IMG/VR virus record: IMGVR_UViG_3300021478_000061
Span: 1 to 43,082 of that record
Origin: a virus
DNA: 43,082 bases
Direction: 5' to 3' (one strand)
The stretch's first letter is position 1. Each line of letters opens with the position of its first letter. A model generated the notes under the pieces. The model was not told the origin of the DNA. It saw nothing but the letters and a program-made list of their open reading frames with translations, and did no database searches. The position numbers and the translations under genes are program-made. Of the stretch, positions 6,600-13,343 are shown piece by piece.

Positions 6600-7181
6600 A
6601 TGCCGTCAAAGCTTGCCCTGATCACCTGGATGGACGAGGCCGCGCCCGGCGAGCCGGTGTTCCCGACGCATCCCATCGCACCCGGTGGTCCGCCGCCCGA
6701 CATCTGGCCGCAACCGCCGGTACGGCCTGAGCATCCGATTGTGCTGCCGCCGCCGGGGCCGGGTAAGCCTCCGGTGGTGATCTGGCCGTCGCCCGGTCAT
6801 CCGGCGCACCCCATCGCGCCCGGTGGTCCGCCGCCGCAGCCGACGCATCCGATTGCGCTGCCGCCGATCATCTGGCCGCAGCCGCCGGACGGTGGTCCGC
6901 CGATTGCGATTGATCCCGGTCATCCGGCGCATCCCATCGTGCTGCCGCCAATTCCGCCGGTCGATGCCGCTCACCCGGAACACCCAATCGTCATTCCGTT
7001 GCCGCCGGAAATCTGGCCGAAGCCGGGCGTGCCGACGCATCCGATTGTGATCCCACCGGAAACGCCGGTGCCGGATCGGCCGATTGATTGGTATGCGGGC
7101 TGGTCGGACGAAACCGGCTGGGTGGTGGTCGGCGTGCCGGATGTGCCTCACCCCACTCCGTCCAAGGTCGGCCGCAAATAG
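6600..7181 (+). CDS. Proline-rich HPI-repeat protein, 193 aa
   Basis: The start follows AAAGGAGATTTCAA. After MPSKLALITWMDEAAPG the protein is built from seven degenerate repeats around HPI (THPIAPGG, EHPIVLPP, AHPIAPGG, THPIALPP, AHPIVLPP, EHPIVIPL, THPIVIPP), often with a WPQP or WPSP spacer. It ends in a short aromatic domain (DWYAGWSDETGWVVVG). Extended polyproline structure is likely. I recall similar proteins in rhizobial phages beside the packaging genes, with no function assigned. A virion decoration or spacer role is inference. Confidence 0.75.
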   Translation: MPSKLALITWMDEAAPGEPVFPTHPIAPGGPPPDIWPQPPVRPEHPIVLPPPGPGKPPVVIWPSPGHPAHPIAPGGPPPQPTHPIALPPIIWPQPPDGGPPIAIDPGHPAHPIVLPPIPPVDAAHPEHPIVIPLPPEIWPKPGVPTHPIVIPPETPVPDRPIDWYAGWSDETGWVVVGVPDVPHPTPSKVGRK

Positions 7182-7190
7182 TCAGATGCC

Positions 7191-7373
7191 TTGCGAACAT
7201 TCGTGGCCGTCGTGATGACGTTTGTTACCGCCGGTTACCTCCTCGCCACGCTAGTGAGCTGGGAGCTGTTTAGCTCCCGTCTGCTCACTGGCGTGCTGGC
7301 GATGGCAACCGGCTTTTTGCTGATGTGGACACTCGACCTTGCCAGCCACGCCGCACGGAATGAGCCGCCGTGA
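7191..7373 (+). CDS. Two-helix membrane protein, 60 aa
   Basis: Start TTG at 7191 (an internal GTG-ATG pair is an alternative). Two hydrophobic segments are visible: TFVAVVMTFVTAGYLLATLV and LLTGVLAMATGFLLMWTL. The tail is short and ends RNEPP. No ribosome site is clear, so the start is uncertain. The stop overlaps the next GTG. A holin or inner-membrane factor is possible, but no family is recognised. Confidence 0.5.
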   Translation: MRTFVAVVMTFVTAGYLLATLVSWELFSSRLLTGVLAMATGFLLMWTLDLASHAARNEPP

Positions 7374-7471
7374 CCTTCATGTTGGGATTGTTGCTCGGCT
7401 TCGTCGCTGGTTTGGTGTGCGTGTTGGTGTTAGCGGTGGTGACCGCGGTGAGCCTGAGCTGGGTGCAGTGA
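7370..7471 (+). CDS. Single-helix membrane microprotein, 33 aa
   Basis: The GTG at 7370 overlaps the previous stop (GTGA), and the TGA at 7469-7471 overlaps the next ATG. The translation VTFMLGLLLGFVAGLVCVLV continues hydrophobic to SWVQ, a single membrane span. Tight coupling on both sides supports expression. Function unknown. Confidence 0.5.
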   Translation: MTFMLGLLLGFVAGLVCVLVLAVVTAVSLSWVQ

Positions 7472-7689
7472 TGTTGATCGCCGGAGGACCGTTTGCGGGA
7501 CGATGCCGAGGCGGTCCTTGGGACGGCAAAGACATGGAGCAGCAGCGCCCTGAGTATCGCGTGCCGATGCTGCCGCCGATCTCATTCCGACGCGCGTTCG
7601 AGCCGCCGGATAAAATCGACACGCTGAGATGGGGGACATATCGCTTCGTCGCGGGCAACTGGATTTGGAGAGACGACAAAGAAAGATAA
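7471..7689 (+). CDS. Hypothetical protein, 72 aa
   Basis: The ATG at 7471 overlaps the preceding TGA. The N-terminus AGGPFAGRCRGGPWDGKDM resembles small phage proteins with a GPxDG motif and a C-terminal aromatic YRFV segment (here TYRFVAGNWIWRDD). I know of such proteins only as conserved hypotheticals. Bases 7690-7848 after it contain no gene I can support. Confidence 0.6.
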   Translation: MLIAGGPFAGRCRGGPWDGKDMEQQRPEYRVPMLPPISFRRAFEPPDKIDTLRWGTYRFVAGNWIWRDDKER

Positions 7690-7848
7690 AGTTCACGCTT
7701 CCGGCCTATCACTCCGTCGTGGGAGGGAATGGAAAGCGCTGCAAGTCCCATGGCCGGTTAGATGGACTTGCTTCAAGTGGGATGCGACAGAAACGCGACA
7801 CCGTGCAGTCAGAAGCCCACGGGCACGGCAAACTAACAGGAGGCCACT

Positions 7849-8322
7849 ATTCCTATTGTTAGAACCTACGGCTGTGGCGACTGCGGTCACTTCATCGAAG
7901 TCACCCTGACCATGGAGCAAGTCGATGATCCGCCGCCGCCATGCCCTGCGTGTGCCAATCGTGAAATGGCTCAAGAGTTCAAGCCGGTCGCCATCGGCGG
8001 CTCAACCGTCGGCAAGGCCGTCAAGCTCGCCGAGACCATCGCCCACGAGGACTACGGCGTCGCCGACATGCAGCACGACACCCGACGCGGCGGTGTCCCG
8101 AAAGTAAGATACAAGGACCAGGGCACGCCATTGCAGCAACAGCAAATGAGCAGCTGGGGCGCGCCCGGTGCGCTCTTAGAGACTGCCGTCGGCGTCGGCC
8201 GTCAAACCCGACTGGCCAGCGGCGGCTATAACGGCGTCGATGTGCTGCAAAAAATGCTCAAGGACGGCACCCAGCCCGATCTGATCGAAGCGTCGAAGCG
8301 GCGGGCGATGAAAGTCTGGTGA
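7849..8322 (+). CDS. Zinc-ribbon protein with apparent ATT start, 157 aa
   Basis: A perfect AGGAGG (7838-7843) sits five bases before ATT-CCT-ATT-GTT, giving (M)PIVRTYGCGDCGHFIEV. That matches the N-terminus I recall for rhizobial-phage zinc ribbons. Cys9/Cys12 and Cys32/Cys35 form the ribbon; starting at the next ATG (7912) would lose the first pair. The C-terminal part (GGVPKVRYKD, VGRQTRLASGGYNGVDVL, TQPDLIEASKRRAMKVW) also fits that family. Function unknown. The gene lies between terminase and portal and overlaps the next gene by TGATG. Confidence 0.75.
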   Translation: MPIVRTYGCGDCGHFIEVTLTMEQVDDPPPPCPACANREMAQEFKPVAIGGSTVGKAVKLAETIAHEDYGVADMQHDTRRGGVPKVRYKDQGTPLQQQQMSSWGAPGALLETAVGVGRQTRLASGGYNGVDVLQKMLKDGTQPDLIEASKRRAMKVW

Positions 8323-8417
8323 TGCTGTCGCCGTGGGGCGCGCGGATGTGGTTGTTGATTGTCGCCGGGATACTGATTGCGCTTTATGCCGGGTGGTTAC
8401 CGGGGTGGGTAGGATGA
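8322..8417 (+). CDS. Single-helix membrane microprotein, 31 aa
   Basis: The ATG overlaps the previous TGA. The translation has one membrane segment (MWLLIVAGILIALYAGWLPG). The stop overlaps the next ATG (ATGA). It resembles the 33-residue microprotein at 7370-7471 in size and style but not in sequence. Function unknown. Confidence 0.5.
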   Translation: MLSPWGARMWLLIVAGILIALYAGWLPGWVG

Positions 8418-8509
8418 GCAAGCTGAAACACTGGTTTGCCGAATGGTGGCGTGAGTTCGCCTATTGCGATGGGCCGTGCTCAGATGCGGAACGAAATCGG
8501 GGCTTCTGA
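8414..8509 (+). CDS. Tryptophan-rich microprotein, 31 aa
   Basis: Coupled by ATGA to the gene before and by TGATG to the gene after. The sequence MSKLKHWFAEWWREFAYCDG has an amphipathic aromatic helix suited to lying on a membrane surface, followed by CSDAERNRGF. No family recognised. Confidence 0.4.
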   Translation: MSKLKHWFAEWWREFAYCDGPCSDAERNRGF

Positions 8510-8724
8510 TGCGCCAGCTGCGCGTCTGCCCGGTCACGCACACGTTTTGCAACGCGCATCCGTCTGCCGTCTGCAACGAGAGCTGCGCGCGGGAGCTGTT
8601 CAATGATCGTCCTGATGAACGTCGAAGGCCGACGCTACATCAAGGAGCTAACAGCCGCCAACATCTGCAACATGACCATGCCCGAGCTGGTCGAGTTCGA
8701 ACGCCGGGTGTGGGCGCTCGCTGA
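8509..8724 (+). CDS. Cysteine-rich small protein, 71 aa
   Basis: The ATG overlaps the previous TGA. Residues 1-32 contain four cysteines (CPVTHTFCNAHPSAVCNESC), which could bind metal. The rest, from about residue 36, is basic and low-complexity and overlaps the next gene by 122 bases in another frame, so it may be an untuned tail. Support is positional only. Confidence 0.35.
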   Translation: MRQLRVCPVTHTFCNAHPSAVCNESCARELFNDRPDERRRPTLHQGANSRQHLQHDHARAGRVRTPGVGAR

Positions 8725-8866
8725 AAAGACAAAATTCCCGTTTCGGGCTATAGACGTGCTCAACGCGATCTATCGCGAAGTCGAGTGGCGCGCGATGGAC
8801 AAGGAATGGCGCGATGCTGCGAATTCCCGACGAAGACCTGGAAATCTGGGTCAAGGAACTAACTGA
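8603..8866 (+). CDS. Hypothetical helical protein, 87 aa
   Basis: It begins MIVLMNVEGRRYIKELTAAN and predicts mostly helix (MPELVEFERRVWALAEKTK). It overlaps the portal start by 53 bases. No family recognised. Position directly before the portal is where phages often keep small assembly factors, but nothing in the sequence shows that. Confidence 0.55.
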   Translation: MIVLMNVEGRRYIKELTAANICNMTMPELVEFERRVWALAEKTKFPFRAIDVLNAIYREVEWRAMDKEWRDAANSRRRPGNLGQGTN

Positions 8867-10544
8867 CGAGTGTCTGGCGTCGCAGCAAGAACGCGGCATG
8901 GTCTATACCCGCGCCTCGCAATATTACTACTGCGGCACCTACGACGCCCGCGCCGCGATCTACAACAAGACCAAAGCCTTCATTGACAAATTGGCTGGCT
9001 TCCTGATGCAGCCGACCGACGTGCGCTTTGCCATGCTGTACGACAGCAACGAGGCCGACAGTGTGCTGGAGCGCGCGCAGCTCTGCTCGGAAAAACTCTC
9101 AGCCGATTACCGCAACACCGACAGCGACATCACCTTCGGCGAGGCCGTGGTGTGGTCGCTGATCAACGGCTGTCAGCTGCTCAAGCACAATCCCGACGAG
9201 GACCACGACGGCTTTCGCATTGCGCCGGTGCACCCACAGAATTTTGGTGTGCTGTCGGAGACCACCATCAGTCTCGACGAGCAAGAGGCGTTCTGTCACG
9301 TCAGCTATCCAACCGTCACCCGGCTGCGCTCGATGCTGGCCGACCATCCGAAGCGCAAGGAGATTTTGGCGCGCATCGAGGCAGGCAAACCCGGAAGGGA
9401 AATGGATGAGCAACCCAATTATTTTCATCAGATGGTGGTGGGGGGTCTCAACCCGCTGGGTGATTATCCAGGAGGGGCGCCGCGCTCCGAGGCGGCGGGC
9501 ATCGTCAACGTTTTCCCGGTACCGACGCCATGGCGTCCTAATCGGCGGCTTACGCCCACCGTCAAGTTTTGCGAACTCTGGATAAAAGACCGCGACCGTG
9601 ACGGCGACTATACCACCATCCAGCACGTCTACGGCCACGAGCCGATCATCGTCGAAGGCGACAAGACCCGGCGCAATCTGTCGAAAATTCCAGGGCGGCA
9701 TGGCTTCGTTAAAATTCAGGCGCAGCCGACACCGGGCTATTTCTGGGGTCGCTCCTACATCGCCGACGTGCAGATGCTACAGGACGTGCTCAACAAGCGA
9801 CTGCGCGATCTGAAAGTCATGTGGGACCGCAACGTCAATGCGCCGCAGGTGTTTTCCGGCTTCACCTCAATCACCGAGGAGCAATATTACAAGATCATCA
9901 ACGAGGGTGGCTTCATTAATGATCCGAACCCGAATGCTTCGGCTAAGAAGCTCACTGAACCTCCGCCAGCGAATTATCTCGAAGAGCTTCAGTTTCTATT
10001 TCAGCTATTTGACGAAGCGAGCGGCTTTTCCCCGGTCATGTCCGGGCAAGGTGAACCCGGAGTTAGAGCGGGCGTCCACGCTCAGACGCTGGTACGAACT
10101 TCTACTCCACGGCTCATTGATCAGGCCGCGCGCATCGAACGCCAGCTCGCCGAAAGCGGATACTTAGCCTACCGCCTGATGCAGGCGATGGACCCACACG
10201 TCTACATCACCGGCGACAGCAAAATTGAATTCACCCTCAAGACTATGCCCGATGACTTTCAGATACAGGTGGACAGTCATAGCGCGTCGCCCGCTTTTGC
10301 CGAGGACAATCGTCAGGTGGCCATTGCTCTGGCGCGCGCAGGAGCCGTGGACGCGGAAGACCTTATTCACATGCTGCATCCGCCTGGAGCCGAACTGCTG
10401 CTATCAAGACTGCGGCAACGCAAGAAACAGCAGGCCCAAGAAGCGCAGGCCGAGAAAACCGAAGAGATGGTGAAGGGCGTGCTCGGCTTCCCCAGCGGTG
10501 GCCGTGGCGGCGGTGGCGGTGGCGGTGGACGGAAGCGGCAGTGA
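8814..10544 (+). CDS. Portal protein
   Basis: 576 residues, long enough for a podovirus-type portal, placed after the terminase and before the scaffold-like and capsid genes. Supporting features are an N-terminal helical region, a wing-like beta segment, and the long-helix signature near residues 320-345 (VQMLQDVLNKRLRDLKVMWD). After that comes GGFINDPNPNASAKKL and a stem-like SGFSPVMSGQGEPGVRAGVH. The last residues are a glycine run (GGRGGGGGGGGRKRQ). It forms the dodecameric DNA gate and binds terminase. I have no closer family name, but confidence in the role is fair to good. Confidence 0.8.
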   Translation: MLRIPDEDLEIWVKELTDECLASQQERGMVYTRASQYYYCGTYDARAAIYNKTKAFIDKLAGFLMQPTDVRFAMLYDSNEADSVLERAQLCSEKLSADYRNTDSDITFGEAVVWSLINGCQLLKHNPDEDHDGFRIAPVHPQNFGVLSETTISLDEQEAFCHVSYPTVTRLRSMLADHPKRKEILARIEAGKPGREMDEQPNYFHQMVVGGLNPLGDYPGGAPRSEAAGIVNVFPVPTPWRPNRRLTPTVKFCELWIKDRDRDGDYTTIQHVYGHEPIIVEGDKTRRNLSKIPGRHGFVKIQAQPTPGYFWGRSYIADVQMLQDVLNKRLRDLKVMWDRNVNAPQVFSGFTSITEEQYYKIINEGGFINDPNPNASAKKLTEPPPANYLEELQFLFQLFDEASGFSPVMSGQGEPGVRAGVHAQTLVRTSTPRLIDQAARIERQLAESGYLAYRLMQAMDPHVYITGDSKIEFTLKTMPDDFQIQVDSHSASPAFAEDNRQVAIALARAGAVDAEDLIHMLHPPGAELLLSRLRQRKKQQAQEAQAEKTEEMVKGVLGFPSGGRGGGGGGGGRKRQ

Positions 10545-10554
10545 TGTTGTAGCT

Positions 10555-10575
10555 TTGTGTTACGAGGTAACACAA
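10555..10575. promoter_or_regulatory. Perfect palindrome over the ribosome site
   Basis: TTGTGTTAC-GAG-GTAACACAA is a perfect 9-bp inverted repeat with a 3-base centre. The centre plus the next base (GAGG) is the only good ribosome site for the ATG at 10575. It could be a protein operator, or an mRNA hairpin that hides the ribosome site between portal and the following gene. Confidence 0.6.
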
Positions 10576-11087
10576 TGTCATTCCTCGACAGCGCCCAGGG
10601 CGCCGCTGAAGATGCCGGGCCGCCATCTGCTGGACCTCCATCCCAACCGGCAGGCGGGGGCGGTCCACCGCAAGGTGGTGGTCCGGTACTAGCGGCTATC
10701 GCTGGTCGGCAGCGCGGCCCGAAAGTCAGCGCGCCCGGTCCCGGCGATCAGGCATCGTCGATGACCATGCTGATGCAGGCCATTGGTCTGATGCAGCAGG
10801 CGCTGCCCGGTCTGCAAGTCGGAACGCCAGTGCAACAAGATGCTTTGAAGGCGGTGCAGCGCTTGAGCAAGCATCTGCCGCAAGGCGCGCCGAGCGCGGG
10901 CCAGCAGCGCACTCACCTCGAGGATTTGCTGCGTAACATCGTGAAAAACGCTTTGCTGCAACGGATTATGGGACAGCAGAAGCCGCAGCAAGGTGGCGGC
11001 GGTCCCGACCAACCAGCCGGGCCATCGCCGATACCGGGCGCGACAGCTCAGCCGCCGATGCCTGCAACGCCTTTACCGGGTGCGTAA
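10575..11087 (+). CDS. Disordered/helical virion or assembly protein, 170 aa
   Basis: The ATG at 10575 is preferred over the GTG at 10557 because GAGG lies seven bases before it. The N-terminal third is Gly/Pro-rich and disordered, the middle helical (SMTMLMQAIGLMQQALPGL; HLEDLLRNIVKNALLQRIMG), and the end again Gly/Pro-rich. Its place between portal and scaffold suggests a head-assembly or minor head protein. No family recognised. Confidence 0.6.
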   Translation: MSFLDSAQGAAEDAGPPSAGPPSQPAGGGGPPQGGGPVLAAIAGRQRGPKVSAPGPGDQASSMTMLMQAIGLMQQALPGLQVGTPVQQDALKAVQRLSKHLPQGAPSAGQQRTHLEDLLRNIVKNALLQRIMGQQKPQQGGGGPDQPAGPSPIPGATAQPPMPATPLPGA

Positions 11088-11091
11088 CGCG

Positions 11092-11316
11092 ATGTATTAC
11101 ATTGTTGCCTACCGGGAGAGCGGGATGGTTTCAAAGTGCCCGATCCCGTTTCCCGATCTTGAGAGCGCAAAGTTTTGCGCTGTGATCTCGCTTCACCACT
11201 TCGGACCTGATTGGACGATCCTGATAGAAGGAGACGACGATGGCGCAGAACCGGAGCTACGACCCGCCGATCACCACGCCGCCGGAGACGCCGCCACGCA
11301 CGATCCTGCAAGTTGA
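11092..11316 (+). CDS. Hypothetical protein, 74 aa
   Basis: It begins MYYIVAYRESGMVSKCPIPF and looks alpha/beta for the first 48 residues (FCAVISLHHFGPDWTILIEG). The acidic/alanine tail overlaps the next gene by 77 bases and may be dispensable. The opening MYYIV is shared with the small duplicated gene at 32756-32881. No family recognised. Confidence 0.5.
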   Translation: MYYIVAYRESGMVSKCPIPFPDLESAKFCAVISLHHFGPDWTILIEGDDDGAEPELRPADHHAAGDAATHDPAS

Positions 11317-11425
11317 CACTCAGAGCGAAGTCAGCGAGTGGGGCGCGATCCCGAAAGTGGTGCCGAAGCCGGAAGGCGGCGTGCCGTTGCAGCCCTCGAT
11401 CATCGGTAAGAACAACAACAGCTGA
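11240..11425 (+). CDS. Proline-rich small protein, 61 aa
   Basis: AGAAGGAGACGACG precedes the ATG. The protein is short, unstructured and rich in Pro/Thr (PPITTPPETPPRTILQ), ending GKNNNS. It lies in the head-gene block and could be a capsid-associated peptide. No family recognised. Confidence 0.55.
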   Translation: MAQNRSYDPPITTPPETPPRTILQVDTQSEVSEWGAIPKVVPKPEGGVPLQPSIIGKNNNS

Positions 11426-11433
11426 GCACGCCG

Positions 11434-11979
11434 ATGCCGCGCACCATCCCCGACGAAGAGTATCAGTTTTTGCAAGGGCGCAGGCAGGTCGCCGATTTCG
11501 TCGAACAGATTTGGAACGACCCTTCGCTCAACAAAGAAGCCAAGGCGCTCGTCAAGAAAAAATATCCGCAGATGCAAATCCCCGACTACGACATCGAGCA
11601 GCGGGTGGAAGAGCGTCTGGCGGCAGACAAGAAAGAGCGCGACGACCGCGAGGCCGCTCAGCGCGAAGAGGCCGAGCGAACACGTTTCACCAGCGTGCGC
11701 AAGAAAACCCAAGACGAATACGGCTTTACCGATCAAGCGATGGAAGACCTGGAGAAATTCATGGTCGAGCGCAACATCGGTGATTACGAAGTAGCGGCAA
11801 GCTACCAAGCCTCCAAGAACCCAAAGCCCAGCGACGCGACCTTCAGTGACGGCCGGTGGAACCACGACAAGGCTCCTGGTTTCAAAGAGATTGCCGCCGA
11901 TCCTGAAGGGTGGGGACGCAACGAGCTTCTGAAGACGCTGTATGCGCAGCAGGAGCAGGAAAAAGGGCGCAGGTTCTAA
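11434..11979 (+). CDS. Probable scaffolding protein
   Basis: 181 residues, strongly charged and mostly helical (EQRVEERLAADKKERDDREA; EDLEKFMVERNIGD), with a basic end KGRRF. It lies immediately before the major capsid gene. Size, composition and position fit a scaffolding protein that templates prohead assembly, usually through a basic C-terminal capsid-binding helix. It is placed by context, not by family match. Confidence 0.65.
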   Translation: MPRTIPDEEYQFLQGRRQVADFVEQIWNDPSLNKEAKALVKKKYPQMQIPDYDIEQRVEERLAADKKERDDREAAQREEAERTRFTSVRKKTQDEYGFTDQAMEDLEKFMVERNIGDYEVAASYQASKNPKPSDATFSDGRWNHDKAPGFKEIAADPEGWGRNELLKTLYAQQEQEKGRRF

Positions 11980-11997
11980 AAGTCATAGGAGGCAGAT

Positions 11998-13035
11998 TTG
12001 CCAGTTCTCGGCACCGGCTTAATTCCGTCCGGCCCCATCGGCTTGGAGCTTGAAGCCACCGTCCGGCGCGTGTTTGCGCAGATGGTCGTGGTCCTCATTT
12101 ATCGGCAGAACCCGCTTCTCGCCCTGCTGCTCAGAAATGCCATCCGGGCATCGGGTGGTGTTTCGCCGTACACGCAGCCGGTGCAAACTGGCCAGTATGT
12201 CACCTCCTCGTGGATTGGGCCTGCTGGCCAGTTTAATCTTCCTCAAGATGTTGCCGCGACTGTCAATGCGGAATTCAATTTATGTGCGCTGGCGACGCCG
12301 GTATCTTCTCTGGGTCTGGAGCAACTGGTTACGCAAGACGCTATCGCGGTCGCCTCCCGCCTGATGTTGAAGATGAATGATCTGAAGAACAGCGCGCTGC
12401 ACTCGCTGGCGGCGGCGTTGTTTGGAACGAATGCAGGCAACGTCGCGCTGCAAATGTTCGGACTTTTAGATGCCTACGACGATGGCACCACGGTCGATGT
12501 CTACGGCGGCCTGTCGCGCGCCACTTATCCGACCTGGGGCGGACTGAAGATTGCTGCCGCTGGTCCGGTGCTGACCCGCGCCACCTTCATTCCGAACTTG
12601 CTGGCAGCAGCCAAACATTCCGGCGGTGAAGCGCTCGATTTTGTTGTTATGAGCATCGAGGACTGGACAACGCTCATGACCGACTTTATGAGCGTCGAAC
12701 GCTACAACAACGATCCAACAAGTCGGTGGGGCAAAGATGATCCCGTCAACAGCGGTTTCCGCGGACTACTACTCGGCGACACTCCGATCTTCTTTGATCT
12801 CAATTGTCCGAAAGGAACTGCCGTCGGATTTAATTCCAAATACATCACACTGGTCATCCACGAAGATGCAAATTTTGCGTGGACCGGCTGGTACTCGACC
12901 ATCCCACAAGGCCAGATCGCCAGCGTCGGCCTGTCGCTGACCGCGCTCAATCTTGTTTGCTCGAAGCCGTCAACCGGAATGTTGTTAGAAGGCATTACCG
13001 GCGGCGCTACCTTTGGACCGGCACCGCCGCCATGA
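11998..13035 (+). CDS. Major capsid protein
   Basis: 345 residues, start TTG with AGGAGG five bases upstream. It follows the scaffold-like gene. The alternation of hydrophobic strands, a long helical spine-like segment (SRLMLKMNDLKNSALHSL, about residues 119-136), and A-domain-like stretches late in the protein fit an HK97-fold capsid. DFVVMSIEDWTTLM is one of the latter. It is the strongest head candidate in the window, but no unmistakable family motif is visible. Confidence 0.8.
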   Translation: MPVLGTGLIPSGPIGLELEATVRRVFAQMVVVLIYRQNPLLALLLRNAIRASGGVSPYTQPVQTGQYVTSSWIGPAGQFNLPQDVAATVNAEFNLCALATPVSSLGLEQLVTQDAIAVASRLMLKMNDLKNSALHSLAAALFGTNAGNVALQMFGLLDAYDDGTTVDVYGGLSRATYPTWGGLKIAAAGPVLTRATFIPNLLAAAKHSGGEALDFVVMSIEDWTTLMTDFMSVERYNNDPTSRWGKDDPVNSGFRGLLLGDTPIFFDLNCPKGTAVGFNSKYITLVIHEDANFAWTGWYSTIPQGQIASVGLSLTALNLVCSKPSTGMLLEGITGGATFGPAPPP

Positions 13036-13340
13036 GATCAAGCCCGCGCGAGCTCGCCCGCCTCGGCCCATCACAATGGGAGCTGGCGCGTTGCGGTCCA
13101 ACACCGCCTGCACTTCCGGCGCGGCGCCCGCACTATGTCATTCCCGGTTCGCATTGGATGGACCCGGCCTACTATCAGATGTTTCGGCGGACTAGTCCGT
13201 GGTCGTTCGGCTGGCCGATCCCGCGAACGCCTTGGCCGGGCGAAAGCGAGACCCGCGCGCCGGGCACCGGGTTGATCTCAGGGCCGCCGCCCTGTCCGGT
13301 GTGGCCGTCGTGGCAAACGACACCCATGCGCCGATGGTGA
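13032..13340 (+). CDS. Hypothetical Pro/Arg/Trp-rich protein, 102 aa
   Basis: Coupled to the capsid gene by ATGA. It is rich in Pro, Arg and Trp (LARLGPSQWELARCGPTPPA; SPWSFGWPIPRTPWPGES). It is probably extended rather than globular. A head-decoration or capsid-associated role is possible from position alone. Confidence 0.55.
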   Translation: MRSSPRELARLGPSQWELARCGPTPPALPARRPHYVIPGSHWMDPAYYQMFRRTSPWSFGWPIPRTPWPGESETRAPGTGLISGPPPCPVWPSWQTTPMRRW

Positions 13341-13343
13341 CGC

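Noticed and set aside
7690-7848. Possible gene in the spacer before the zinc-ribbon gene
   Set aside because: Open frames exist in two phases but none has a start with a ribosome site or a recognisable sequence.
8690-8705. GTTCGAAC resembling a tRNA T-loop
   Set aside because: It lies inside a coding frame. No acceptor stem, anticodon arm or CCA-proximal pairing is found around it.
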